Shown: positions 48,895 through 57,387 of the stretch, piece by piece | Layout: every line of letters begins with the position of its first letter | Numbering within the stretch: position 1 is the stretch's first letter | Origin: Sphingopyxis sp. BSN-002 | GTDB lineage: Bacteria > Pseudomonadota > Alphaproteobacteria > Sphingomonadales > Sphingomonadaceae | DNA length: 64,000 bases | Assembly: GCF_022024275.1 (NCBI RefSeq) | Contig: NZ_CP091804.1 | Coordinates: 248,001 to 312,000 of the forward strand | Direction: 5' to 3' | Notes under the pieces: model-generated | What the model saw: the letters and a program-made list of their open reading frames with translations, nothing else | Databases searched by the model: none | Told to the model about the DNA's origin: nothing | Made by a program: the position numbers and the translations under genes

Positions 48895-49595
48895 GCCTTC
48901 TTCCTCTTGCGGCGCGGGAAGGACCAGATCAGCAGCCATGCCCCCGTCAGCGCCATGGCAAAGGTGCTCCATGTCGCGATGCGGAGCAGCGGATTGTTGA
49001 CGTCGGTGCGTTCGTCATAATCCATGATGTGCAGCATCCAGGCGAAGTCGAAGACGCGCCAGAGCGCGTGGCGCCGCGAGACGAGTTCGCCCGTTGCGGG
49101 CGACAGATAGAGCGTCGGCCGGTTCCAGCCTTCGAACTCGACTTGCCAATAGGGGGGCTTGCGCGACTGCATTTCCTGCGGGGCGTCGGTCAACAGTTTG
49201 GCCGAGACGATGTTTCCGTCGCCTGTATAGATCCGCTTCGCGAGCGCCCGGATCTGTGCCTCGGTTGGCCGGGGCATGGGCCGCGCGGTCGCGCCGTCGA
49301 ACAGGCGCGGCCCGTCGGGCGTCTCCGCGCGCCACACCGGTGCGCCAAAGTAGCGCTGCAGGCGTACCTCCGACGCACCGGGCGTCGCTGCGACCACTTG
49401 CGACGGCTCGGCCAGACGTGACAGGTCGAAGGGCTGTTCGACCGGCGCGCGGACCAGATTGTCCCCGTGGATGATGTCGATATGGACCGCGACCATGTAC
49501 ATCCCGGTCAGCGTCCAGAGCAGCGCCTGGACGCCGACCACGAGTGCCAGCCATTTATGCGTTCGCCGAACGAGCAGCGGCCAGCGGATTGCCAT
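48891..49595 (-). CDS. PepSY-associated membrane protein (first of pair)
   Basis: A 234-residue paralogue of the downstream PepSY protein: RRTHKWLALVVGVQALLWTLTG helix (in part), periplasmic domain, FAWMLHIMDYDERTDVNNP, then a C-terminal helix and a basic tail (RRKRKKA). It lies 11 bases after the TonB receptor gene in the same operon. Histidines in the two helices could bind haem, as in PepSY reductases; the substrate would be what the receptor imports. Confidence 0.83.
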   Translation of the reverse strand: MAIRWPLLVRRTHKWLALVVGVQALLWTLTGMYMVAVHIDIIHGDNLVRAPVEQPFDLSRLAEPSQVVAATPGASEVRLQRYFGAPVWRAETPDGPRLFDGATARPMPRPTEAQIRALAKRIYTGDGNIVSAKLLTDAPQEMQSRKPPYWQVEFEGWNRPTLYLSPATGELVSRRHALWRVFDFAWMLHIMDYDERTDVNNPLLRIATWSTFAMALTGAWLLIWSFPRRKRKKA

Positions 49596-49606
49596 TGCAG
49601 ATATCC

Positions 49607-52309
49607 TCAGAACGCGGTGCGAAAGCCGACATAGAAGCGGCGACCGAGCAGGTCATAGGTCATCGTATCGGTATTCGCATCGGTGAAGCTCTGGATATAG
49701 GGCGCCTTGCGATCGAAGAGATTGTCGACACCGAGCTGGAAACGCGTCTTCTCGTCAATCTCCCAGGCGAGCTGGATGTTGTGATAGAAGACATTTGGCG
49801 TCCGGTAGCCGATCTCGCCCGGCGACGCGTTGAAGTCGGTCGCCTTGCCGATCCACTGCGTCGACCAGGTCGCGCTGACGCCGTCCTTTTCCGCCGTCAG
49901 AACGCCATAGCCGCGCCACTTCGGATAGCCGCCATTGCCGCCGCCGATGAAGCCGTCGAAGAAGATCGGCGCGCCGCCCGGGAAGGGATTGACGACATAT
50001 TTGTTGAGGTAGGTGACGTTCATGTCGAGCGAGATGTTCACTGCGCCGATCCCGCCGGCGTAGACCAGCCCGAGATCGAGTCCGTTCATTTCCTCGCGTC
50101 CGGTGTTGATCGGCTGCGCGGACAGATAGGTGACTTCGCCGGTCAGCGTGCTGCGCGTGAAATCGTCGCAGAAAGGGTGCGACAAATTCGCGCTGGCATA
50201 GCAGACGGAAAGCTTGGTCGACCCGGGGATCGCACGGATCGCGTCCTTGATCCTGATATCGAACCAGTCGGCGGTCAGCGACAGGCCGGGGACCAGCCCC
50301 TTCGGTGATATCACCGTGCCGACAGTCCAGGTCGTCGAGCTTTCGGGTTTCAGATTCTGGTTGCCACCCACCGTGGTCAGGATCGTTGTGCCGAGTTGGA
50401 CATAATTCGCCGGCACGCCCGACGCCTGACAGTTCGCGATCAGCGTCGCATTGCCGCTGGTCGAGTAGCGCGAGCAGGGGTCGGTCGTCGTCAGATTGCC
50501 TTCGGACACGCCGCCGAACAGTTCGGGGACATTGGGAATGCGAAAGCCGGTGCCATAGGTGCCGCGCAGACGAATGCTGTCGTTGATCACCCAATCGAGG
50601 CTGGCCTTGTAGTTCCAGTCATTGCCGAACAGGTCATAGTCCGAATAGCGCACGGCTCCGTCGAGGGTGAGCGCCTGGAAGAAGGGCGTGTCCGCAAGGA
50701 TCGGTACCGAAAGCTCGAGATAGGCCTCTTTCGCGACGCTCTTACCCGAAATCGGACTTTGCTGGTTGGTGTTGGCAACCCCGAGTACGGTCAACGGGTC
50801 TGGATCGCGCCAGCCCTTTTCCTTGCGGTAGACAACGCCTGCCGCGAACGACACCGGCCCCGCAGGCAGCTTGAACAGATCGCCGTTAAGGTCAGCGGTA
50901 AACGTCGCCAGTTCGTTTCCGCCACGGTCACGCGAGGTGAACAGGATATAATCGAGCACCTGCGGCGTCAGGTCCCCAAAGCCCAGATAATCGCCGCACG
51001 GGATCGACGCCCCGGCCGCGAGGTTGCACTTGGTCGTGTCGAGGGTGTTCGCGACGCGCTCGAGATTGGCGATATTGGTCGAACCATCGACCGCCGTGTT
51101 GCGCCCGAAACTCCCCGCGACTTCCCACGCCCAATTGTTCGACAGCTTGCCACGCAGACCGAAAGTCCCCTGCCAGGTGTCGGTTTCCTGAAAGAACTGG
51201 CGTGGCCCCGGTTCAGCGAGGCGACGCTGGACAAGGACGATATTCTGGCCCGTCGGGTTCGTCGGATTGCTCGCAGCGATCGACAGATTGCGTAGAGTAC
51301 CAGGCGTCGCGATCTGGTTCGACTTGCGGAAGGTATAGAGAAATTCGCCGAACGCCTCGATGCTGTCGGTCAGGTCATAATCTGCGAAAAAGGCTGTGCT
51401 CACGCGTTCGACCGGGCTGACCGCGTTGAGGAACGGGGCCGAATTGAAATTATGTTTGGCGGCGCTGTACGGCTCGAAGAAATTGCCGTTGCCGCCGGGG
51501 ACCTGGTTGAAGTTGATCTGCTGCCCGTTGGGCAGCACCGCGCGGCCGCCGATCGTCGACGCGCTGTTGACGCAGGACAGTTGTCCCGGGGTGGTTTCGG
51601 CAAGCGAACAGGGCGCCCGGCTCGCCATATTGACGGCATCGGTCTTCTGATAGGTGACCGCGACCATGAAGCCGCCGCGATCGTTGCGGATGCCCCAGAG
51701 CAGGTCGGCGGTGAAATCGGACCCATCACCCTTTCCGGTGATGCCCTGCCGGACACTGAGGCCGAGGCCTTCATAGTCGCTGCGGGTGACGAGATTGACC
51801 ACGCCGGCCATCGCATCTGCTCCGTAAATCGCCGACGCACCGTCCTTCAGCACGTCGGTCCGTGCGAGGGCCGCGACCGGGATCATGTTGAGGTCGGGCG
51901 ATGAGTTGGCGCCGGTGCCGCCCGCGACAAGGCGGCGGCCGTTGAGCAGCACCAGCGTGCGCTTGATGCCGAGGCCGCGAAGATTGACCTGCGCCGTACC
52001 ATAGCCGTTGTTCGTCCAGTAAGCCGACGTCTGGTTGCCCGCGAAGCCCGCGTTGGCCGGCAGGCGCTGGAGCACCGTCTCGATGTTTACGACGCCGGTG
52101 TTTTCGATCTGCTCGGCCGACACGACCGTCGCGGGCCCGACACCCGCAAGATCCTGACGCCGGATACGCGATCCGGTCACGACAATGTCGCTGCCGGGAC
52201 CGGCATTTTCGGCCTCGGCATCGGGTGCGCTTTCGGTCTGGGCGAAAACTGGTGTTGAGAGACAGGCGACGGCAGCAGCGCCCGCCAGCAATGTTGTCCT
52301 GATCGTCAT
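49607..52309 (-). CDS. TonB-dependent receptor under putative HutC-type control
   Basis: A 900-residue outer-membrane receptor. Signal peptide (ending PVFAQ) and plug (SDIVVTGSRIRRQDLAG, then LKDGASAIYGADAMAG) are followed by a long barrel with many aromatic strands, ending RFYVGFRTAF. There is no STN domain, so it does not signal through a FecR protein. The start at 52309 has GGGGG upstream. A perfect TGTATATACA palindrome lies 46 bases before the ATG. The ligand is not known; with the PepSY proteins a metal chelate is plausible. Confidence 0.9.
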   Translation of the reverse strand: MTIRTTLLAGAAAVACLSTPVFAQTESAPDAEAENAGPGSDIVVTGSRIRRQDLAGVGPATVVSAEQIENTGVVNIETVLQRLPANAGFAGNQTSAYWTNNGYGTAQVNLRGLGIKRTLVLLNGRRLVAGGTGANSSPDLNMIPVAALARTDVLKDGASAIYGADAMAGVVNLVTRSDYEGLGLSVRQGITGKGDGSDFTADLLWGIRNDRGGFMVAVTYQKTDAVNMASRAPCSLAETTPGQLSCVNSASTIGGRAVLPNGQQINFNQVPGGNGNFFEPYSAAKHNFNSAPFLNAVSPVERVSTAFFADYDLTDSIEAFGEFLYTFRKSNQIATPGTLRNLSIAASNPTNPTGQNIVLVQRRLAEPGPRQFFQETDTWQGTFGLRGKLSNNWAWEVAGSFGRNTAVDGSTNIANLERVANTLDTTKCNLAAGASIPCGDYLGFGDLTPQVLDYILFTSRDRGGNELATFTADLNGDLFKLPAGPVSFAAGVVYRKEKGWRDPDPLTVLGVANTNQQSPISGKSVAKEAYLELSVPILADTPFFQALTLDGAVRYSDYDLFGNDWNYKASLDWVINDSIRLRGTYGTGFRIPNVPELFGGVSEGNLTTTDPCSRYSTSGNATLIANCQASGVPANYVQLGTTILTTVGGNQNLKPESSTTWTVGTVISPKGLVPGLSLTADWFDIRIKDAIRAIPGSTKLSVCYASANLSHPFCDDFTRSTLTGEVTYLSAQPINTGREEMNGLDLGLVYAGGIGAVNISLDMNVTYLNKYVVNPFPGGAPIFFDGFIGGGNGGYPKWRGYGVLTAEKDGVSATWSTQWIGKATDFNASPGEIGYRTPNVFYHNIQLAWEIDEKTRFQLGVDNLFDRKAPYIQSFTDANTDTMTYDLLGRRFYVGFRTAF

Positions 52310-52644
52310 GGCGAAACCCCCTTTTTGGCTTTGCATCATGTCAGAGAGCATCGATTGTATATACAGGTCAACAATAAATTACCTGATTTTTCAATATCTT
52401 AAAAAGATTAAAAGTAGACGCATTCCCGTAACAGATACGCATCGGAAAGCGTCACCCCTCATGCGGTGCCCATTTTTTTCCCGTATGCGCAAATTTTGAA
52501 ATTATATTGCGAGCGCCGCTCGCATCGGCATCGGCATCAACGCGCCCGGGCCGGTCGCCGCCTCGTGCGACTCGTCCATCAACAGAACGGCCGCGCCTCG
52601 AACTTCGAAACGCGGCCGCAATGCCTTGGCTTCTCTCAAATCGA
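52310..52644. other. Intergenic region between TonB receptor and copB
   Basis: This 335-base gap has no convincing gene. The first ~180 bases (next to the receptor start) are markedly AT-rich for this DNA and hold the HutC-type palindrome at 52356-52365, which fits a promoter region. The remainder up to the copB stop is GC-rich and featureless to me. Confidence 0.6.
52356..52365. promoter_or_regulatory. Putative HutC-type operator of the TonB-PepSY operon
   Basis: TGTATATACA, a perfect palindrome within an AT-rich promoter-like stretch, lies 46 bases upstream of the receptor start. It matches the element next to the GntR/HutC regulator start (47338-47347) at nine of ten bases. Confidence 0.65.
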
Positions 52645-53736
52645 TCAGAACCAGGCTCTGACACCCATGACAAGGCTGACGCCGCTCGCGCCCTCGCCTG
52701 CGGCGCGGGCAAAGCGTGCCGTGTCGCCCAATTTGCGGGCCCATTCGACCCCGACATAGGGAGCGAACTCCCGGACAACCTCGTAGCGAAGGCGAAGGCC
52801 GAGCTCCATGTCCGATAGCCCCGACCCGATGCCCCTTTCGGGCACGTCCTGCACCGCGAAATTGAGCTCGGCCATCGGCTGCAGGATCAGCTTCTGGGTG
52901 ATGCGCTGGTCATAATAGCCCTCGATCCTGCCCGAAAGGTCGCCCTTGTTCGACAGGAAAAGCGCACCCTCGACCTCGAACCAATAGGGCGCGAGGCCTT
53001 CAAAGCCGACAGTAGCATAGGTGCGGTCGGGGCCGTGCCCCGCATCCTGGCGTACGCCGGCCTGCAGGTTGAAATAGGGGCCGACCGCGCGGCTGTAGAG
53101 CAATTGCGTTTCGGCGCTTTCGATGGCTTCGCCGAAGGCACCTTCGCCCTTGCTCTTGATCGTGAAGCGATGGATGTCGCCGCCGTACCAGCCCTCGGCT
53201 TCCCATCGATAGCCGTCACGTCCCTTGCGGGCCTGATATTCGGCGAGATTGAAGCTGAGGAAGGCCGTTGTCAGACCCCCGCTCTCTTCCATCATTACAT
53301 GGCGCGAATGCTCCATATCGCCTTTCGGGTAGAGACGATCGGCATACCAGTCATCCGGAACAGGGGGCGCGGGCGCGTCGCCGGGCGCAAGGTCGGTCCC
53401 GACCGCGCCGGAAGCCGCAGTCGGTACCGGCGCTGCGGGCGTGCAATGGCCCATGGCCGCATGTTCGGGCGGACAAGCCGGATCGGCAGGCGCTTCGGGT
53501 GCGGCCGCGTCCTCGGGCTCCGGCGTGCAATGCCCCATGGCCGCATGTTCCGCCGTGCAGGTTGCCGACGACTCCATATCCATCTGCGCGCCATCGCCAT
53601 GGTCCATCGGTATCGGCGCTTCGACAACCGGCGCCGCAGGCGCGTTGCCGTGCCCGCCATGGCCCGACTGGGCAGCGGCCGGAGCTGTGACAGCCATGAC
53701 GGAGATGCCGGCCAGCAGCAGCGACGCGCGCGTCAT
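52645..53736 (-). CDS. copB: Copper resistance outer-membrane protein CopB
   Basis: A 363-residue protein. A signal peptide and a His/Met-rich N-terminal region with two CxxEHAAMGHCTP units (about 58-100) precede the CopB beta-barrel (DWYADRLYPKGDMEHSRH to SLVMGVRAWF with terminal aromatic). CopB is thought to bind or move copper at the outer membrane. Its start overlaps the copA stop (ATGA), and the same metal-binding unit occurs in CopA. Confidence 0.92.
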   Translation of the reverse strand: MTRASLLLAGISVMAVTAPAAAQSGHGGHGNAPAAPVVEAPIPMDHGDGAQMDMESSATCTAEHAAMGHCTPEPEDAAAPEAPADPACPPEHAAMGHCTPAAPVPTAASGAVGTDLAPGDAPAPPVPDDWYADRLYPKGDMEHSRHVMMEESGGLTTAFLSFNLAEYQARKGRDGYRWEAEGWYGGDIHRFTIKSKGEGAFGEAIESAETQLLYSRAVGPYFNLQAGVRQDAGHGPDRTYATVGFEGLAPYWFEVEGALFLSNKGDLSGRIEGYYDQRITQKLILQPMAELNFAVQDVPERGIGSGLSDMELGLRLRYEVVREFAPYVGVEWARKLGDTARFARAAGEGASGVSLVMGVRAWF

Positions 53737-55517
53737 GCCGCGTCCCCCTTCGGACGGACACTGACAACGCGCATCATGCCAGCGTGCATGTGATAAAGAA
53801 GGTGGCAATGGAACGCCCAGTCGCCGAGCGCGTCGGCGGTGAAGTCGAAGGTGGCGATGCCGCCCGGCTGGACGATCACCGTATGCTTGCGCGGCGCGCG
53901 GTCGCCCTTCCCCGTCACCAGCTCGAAGAAATGTCCATGGAGGTGGATGGGGTGGCTCATCATGGAATCGTTGATGAGGTTTACGCGCACGCGCTCGCCC
54001 TCGATGAAAGGGATGGGCTCGTGATGGTCGGACATCTTCACACCGTCAAACGACCACATGAAACGTTCCATATTGCCCGTCAGATGGATGTCGAGCGAGC
54101 GGCCGGGTGCGCGGACGTCGGGGTTGCGGTCGAGCGCGACGAGGTCGCGATAGGTCATCACCTTGTGCCCGACATCCTCCAGCCCCTGCCCCGGCTCGCC
54201 CATCCGGTCGACGGGCATCGGCGAAATCGACTGGACGCTCGGATCGCGCTTGACCTGCGGCGCGACGTCGAAGTCGCGCATGCTGTGGTTCATGCCGCCC
54301 GCACCATGCCCCATCGCGGCATGGTCGGTGCCCGCATCGGCCGCGGGCGTGCAATGCCCCATTGCGGCGTGTTCGGCAGTGCACGACGCGTCGCCGCCGT
54401 CGCCCATCGCGCCCATGCCCATGTCCTTCATCGTCGCGAGCGGGCGTTTGCGAAGCGGCGGCACGTCGGCAACCATGTCTGCGCGCGGCGCCAACGTCGC
54501 GCGCGCCATACCCGACCGGTCGTTGACTTCGGCGACGAAGCTGTAAGCGCGATCTTCGACCGGCGTGACGATCACGTCATAGGTTTCGGCGACGCCGATC
54601 TGGAACTCGTCGACGGGCAACGGCACGACATTGAGCCCGTCGGCCTGCACGATGGACATGCGAAGACCCGGGATGCGGACATTGAAGATCGACATCGCCG
54701 AGGCATTGACGATGCGCAGCCGTACGCGCTCGCCGGGCGCGAACAGCGCCGTCCAGTTGTCGCGAGGGCCATGCCCGTTGACGAGAAAGGTGTAGGTCGA
54801 GCCATTGACGTCGGCGACGTCGGTCGGGTCCATCCGCATCGCGCCCCATTCGACGCGGTCCTTCAGCGGCTGGTCCTCGCCAGCCAACAATCCGCCAAGC
54901 GTCTGGCGCTGCATGTTGAAATGGCCGGGGTTGACCTTGAGCTTGCGGAAAATCGCCTCGGGCGACAGGCGGCTGTGATCGGACAGGACAATGACATGCT
55001 CGCGGTCATACGCGACCGGATCGGCGTCCTTCGGGTCGATGACGATCGGGCCGTAATGGCCGATCTGTTCCTGAAGCCCCGAATGGCTGTGGTACCAATA
55101 GGTGCCTGCCTGCACGATCGGGAATTCATAGACGAAGGTCGATCGCGGCTTGATGCCCGGGAAGCTGACCCCGGGAACCCCGTCCATGTGAAACGGCAGG
55201 ATCAGCCCGTGCCAGTGGATCGAACTGTCTTCGTCGAGCTCGTTGACCACCGTCAGCCGCGCCTTCTGCCCTTCGCGCAGGCGGATCAGCGGACCGGGTA
55301 TCGTCCCGTTGATCCCGATCGCGCGGGCAACCTTGCCATCGACGCGCATCGTCTGGCGCGCGATCCGCAGCGTGATGTCCTCGCCGGACACGGTCGGCAA
55401 TTGGGCTTTCAGGCCGGCCGAAACCGGCTGCGCCCATGCCGGCATCCATGCGGCAAGCGCCGCTGCCGCCCCGCTGCCCGCTGCCGCGCCAATGAATCGC
55501 CGCCGATCGATCTGCAT
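53733..55517 (-). CDS. copA: Periplasmic multicopper oxidase CopA (Tat-exported)
   Basis: A 594-residue multicopper oxidase. The Tat signal (DRRRFIGAAAG) is followed by three cupredoxin domains with all copper motifs: HWHG, WYHSHSG, HPIHLHGHFF and HCHLLYHMHAGMM (type 1 Cys-His included). A Met/His insert (MKDMGMGAMGDGG, CTAEHAAMGHCTP, DHAAMGHG; about 388-425) probably binds Cu(I). A putative sigma-dependent promoter (GAGGG-N16-CGTAT) lies just upstream. It likely oxidises Cu(I) in the periplasm. Confidence 0.94.
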   Translation of the reverse strand: MQIDRRRFIGAAAGSGAAAALAAWMPAWAQPVSAGLKAQLPTVSGEDITLRIARQTMRVDGKVARAIGINGTIPGPLIRLREGQKARLTVVNELDEDSSIHWHGLILPFHMDGVPGVSFPGIKPRSTFVYEFPIVQAGTYWYHSHSGLQEQIGHYGPIVIDPKDADPVAYDREHVIVLSDHSRLSPEAIFRKLKVNPGHFNMQRQTLGGLLAGEDQPLKDRVEWGAMRMDPTDVADVNGSTYTFLVNGHGPRDNWTALFAPGERVRLRIVNASAMSIFNVRIPGLRMSIVQADGLNVVPLPVDEFQIGVAETYDVIVTPVEDRAYSFVAEVNDRSGMARATLAPRADMVADVPPLRKRPLATMKDMGMGAMGDGGDASCTAEHAAMGHCTPAADAGTDHAAMGHGAGGMNHSMRDFDVAPQVKRDPSVQSISPMPVDRMGEPGQGLEDVGHKVMTYRDLVALDRNPDVRAPGRSLDIHLTGNMERFMWSFDGVKMSDHHEPIPFIEGERVRVNLINDSMMSHPIHLHGHFFELVTGKGDRAPRKHTVIVQPGGIATFDFTADALGDWAFHCHLLYHMHAGMMRVVSVRPKGDAA

Positions 55518-55550
55518 AATCCCGTTTCTTCCTGTCGAACCTGTATTGCC

Positions 55551-55576
55551 ATACGCACGCACCCCGCGCGTCCCTC
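55551..55576 (-). promoter_or_regulatory. Putative ECF promoter of copAB (GAGGG-N16-CGTAT)
   Basis: On the minus strand GAGGG (55572-55576) and CGTAT (55551-55555) are separated by 16 bases, about 35 bases before the copA ATG. The -35-like element overlaps the sigma-gene stop. The same pair, with TGCGTAT shared, occurs before the sensor operon and before copC. Confidence 0.6.
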
Positions 55577-56138
55577 ATTCGCCGAGCATCTCGCGCAGCC
55601 TGCCGCGCGCACGATAGAGGCGCGTCTCGATCGCCTTCTCGCTGATACCCAGCATCTCCGCCGCCTCCGACTGGCTGAGTTCCTCGACGCCGCGCAATAC
55701 GATGACTTCGCGAAGACTGGACGGCAGATCGGCGATCGCCTGCTGTACTCGGGCCAATTGGGCGCGGTCGGCAGCCTCCGCTTCGACAGTCGGGCCCTCA
55801 CCGGCGACGTCATATGCAGCTTCAAGAGGAAGTGCGCGGGTGAAGAACGACCGGACCGCACGGCGGCGCGCCCAGTCGCGGCATTTGTTGAGCGCGATGC
55901 GCGAAATCCAGATGCGAAACGGCCGCTCGCCATCATAACGGCCAAGCGCCGCGAAGCCGGCGACAAAGCTCTCCTGCGTCAGGTCCATCGCCTCATTCTC
56001 GTCGCCGACATTGCTGCGGATCAGGCGAAAGACGGCAGCCTTATAGCGCGCCAGAAATTCGCGATACGCATCCTGCCGACCGGAAAGGGCAAGCGCCGCG
56101 AGATCGCGGTCGCTGCATTGCGACAGATCGACAGTCAC
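55575..56138 (-). CDS. ECF sigma factor of the copper locus (CnrH-like position)
   Basis: A 187-residue ECF sigma factor. Sigma2 contains NEAMDLTQESFVAGFAALGRYDG and FRIWISRIALNKCRDWARRR (in part); sigma4 contains LPSSLREVIVLRGVEELSQSEAAEMLGISEKAIETRL (in part). It overlaps the upstream metal-sensor gene (ATGA). The gene order small membrane protein - sensor - sigma mirrors cnrYXH, and a common promoter-like motif precedes three transcription units around it. Confidence 0.9.
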   Translation of the reverse strand: MTVDLSQCSDRDLAALALSGRQDAYREFLARYKAAVFRLIRSNVGDENEAMDLTQESFVAGFAALGRYDGERPFRIWISRIALNKCRDWARRRAVRSFFTRALPLEAAYDVAGEGPTVEAEAADRAQLARVQQAIADLPSSLREVIVLRGVEELSQSEAAEMLGISEKAIETRLYRARGRLREMLGE

Positions 56139-56575
56139 CTCGCATCGGCGGTCAGCGCCTTGACCACAACCTTGTCGAACATCGCGGCCTGATCGCGATC
56201 GAGAACGCTGCGCATCGCGAAGAGGTGGCGGAGCGTCTCCTTCTGCAATTCGCCCATCACCTCGTGCGTCTCGTCGATCGCCTTGGTCACGCGCGGACCG
56301 TAGCCATGCTCGGCATCGATCGCCTGCGCCAGACGGATGTTCGACGCCCGCATTTCGAGTTCGAGCGCTTCGCGCCGCCCGGAATATTGCGCCTCGATCG
56401 CCTGCAGCCGCTTTTCCTGATCAACGGAAAGCGTCAGTTCGCGGTGCAGCAGCGTATGCAGTTCGGCCTCGCTCGGCTTGGGCGCGTCGACAAGCAGCCG
56501 GCCGACGAAAACGCCGGCGAGCGCCGCGAGAAACGCGATGAAGCCGATGATTGCCACCCGGCGCGCGGCGGTCAT
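56135..56575 (-). CDS. Periplasmic heavy-metal sensor (CnrX/Metal_resist type)
   Basis: A 146-residue protein with an N-terminal membrane anchor (VAIIGFIAFLAALAGVFVG) and an all-helical periplasmic domain (LHRELTLSVDQEKRLQAIE, EHGYGPRVTKAIDETHEVM), the Metal_resist/CnrX pattern. Histidines and Met/Glu residues could bind metal. It overlaps the sigma gene and the small upstream gene. I infer that it senses copper and, with the 88-residue protein, controls the sigma factor. Confidence 0.8.
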   Translation of the reverse strand: MTAARRVAIIGFIAFLAALAGVFVGRLLVDAPKPSEAELHTLLHRELTLSVDQEKRLQAIEAQYSGRREALELEMRASNIRLAQAIDAEHGYGPRVTKAIDETHEVMGELQKETLRHLFAMRSVLDRDQAAMFDKVVVKALTADAR

Positions 56576-56841
56576 CAGCGTGCGTCCAATATGGCGGACG
56601 GCGCGAGGGGGCTCGCGGGGATCAACGGCGTCAGCGGGCTTGCCGCAACAGCGCTCGGCACGAACACGCTGCCTGCAACCATTCCGCCGCCAAGCGAAAA
56701 GAGCGCCGCAACCGCCATCAGACGGCGCGTCGCCGCGGCTTCGGCCTTGCGGACGGAAAGCGCGACGAGCACGCGATCGTCCAGCGCATCGAGCGCCGAC
56801 GGCAGCGCGGCTGCATTCAATTTCCGAAGCTCTACGTCCAT
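56575..56841 (-). CDS. Small single-helix membrane protein, candidate anti-sigma (CnrY-like position)
   Basis: An 88-residue protein: a ~40-residue soluble N-terminus (ALPSALDALDDRVLVALSVR), one hydrophobic helix (LMAVAALFSLGGGMVAGSVFV) and a short Pro-rich periplasmic tail. Size, topology and gene position match CnrY-type anti-sigma factors, although sequence similarity cannot be judged by eye. ATG 56841 is preferred over the GTG one codon earlier. The sensor start shares a base with its stop (TGATG). Confidence 0.65.
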   Translation of the reverse strand: MDVELRKLNAAALPSALDALDDRVLVALSVRKAEAAATRRLMAVAALFSLGGGMVAGSVFVPSAVAASPLTPLIPASPLAPSAILDAR

Positions 56842-56870
56842 CACCGTCTCACTGGTCCTTTCAGCAGGTT

Positions 56871-56896
56871 ATACGCACGCGAACGCCGCACCCCTC
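56871..56896 (-). promoter_or_regulatory. Putative ECF promoter of the sensor/sigma operon (GAGGG-N16-CGTAT)
   Basis: On the minus strand GAGGG (56892-56896) and CGTAT (56871-56875) are 16 bases apart, about 30 bases before the ATG at 56841. It would make the sigma operon autoregulated. Confidence 0.6.
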
Positions 56897-56930
56897 ACCC
56901 TCGCCCGATACTGCCCCGATCCATTTCTTC

Positions 56931-56956
56931 GAGGGCTGCAACATCGCCATGCGTAT
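56931..56956 (+). promoter_or_regulatory. Putative ECF promoter of copCD (GAGGG-N16-CGTAT)
   Basis: On the plus strand GAGGG (56931-56935) and CGTAT (56952-56956) are 16 bases apart, 31 bases before the copC ATG. It is the third instance of the motif and points in the opposite direction from the other two. Confidence 0.6.
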
Positions 56957-56987
56957 TAGCAGCATGACCATGTGACTGGAGCCTTTT

Positions 56988-57383
56988 ATGATCAAGCTTT
57001 CCCTCTCCCCCCTTGCCGGCCTCGCCGCCGCCGCAGCGGCGCTCGCGCTTTCGCCGACGGCTGCGCTGGCGCATGCGAAACTTGTCGCCTCGACCCCAGC
57101 AGCGAATGCCAAGGTCGCGAAGGTGGCCTCGATCCAGCTCAAGTTCAGCGAAAAGCTGATCGCCTCGACCGTAAAGGCCGAACTGGTCATGACCGGCATG
57201 CCCGGCATGGCCGATCACCCGCCGATGAAGATCGCCATCGGCTCTGCGATGGGCAAGGACGGCAAGTCGTTGACGCTCACCCCGAAGCGCGCGCTCGTCC
57301 CCGGCACCTACAAGGTCAAATGGTCAGCTGCGGGGGCCGATACGCACCGCATGGGCAGCGAATTCAGCTTCACGGTGAAATAG
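56988..57383 (+). CDS. copC: Periplasmic copper-binding protein CopC
   Basis: A 131-residue protein with a signal peptide ending ALAHA, so the mature chain starts with the H that commonly ligates Cu(II) at the CopC N-terminus. The core (LVASTPAANAKV, LKFSEKLIASTVKAEL, GTYKVKWSAAGADTHRMGSEFSF) is the CopC beta-sandwich, with Met residues (MTGMPGMADHPPM) that can bind Cu(I). Four bases separate it from copD. Confidence 0.92.
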   Translation: MIKLSLSPLAGLAAAAAALALSPTAALAHAKLVASTPAANAKVAKVASIQLKFSEKLIASTVKAELVMTGMPGMADHPPMKIAIGSAMGKDGKSLTLTPKRALVPGTYKVKWSAAGADTHRMGSEFSFTVK

Positions 57384-57387
57384 GACG

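Noticed and set aside
52502..52744. Short open frames in the gap before copB
   Set aside because: They overlap the copB end in other frames, lack ribosome sites and have no recognisable content.
53784..56192. 802-codon plus-strand open frame over copA and the ECF sigma gene
   Set aside because: It spans several real genes on the other strand that carry intact catalytic motifs, and its own product has no recognisable fold.
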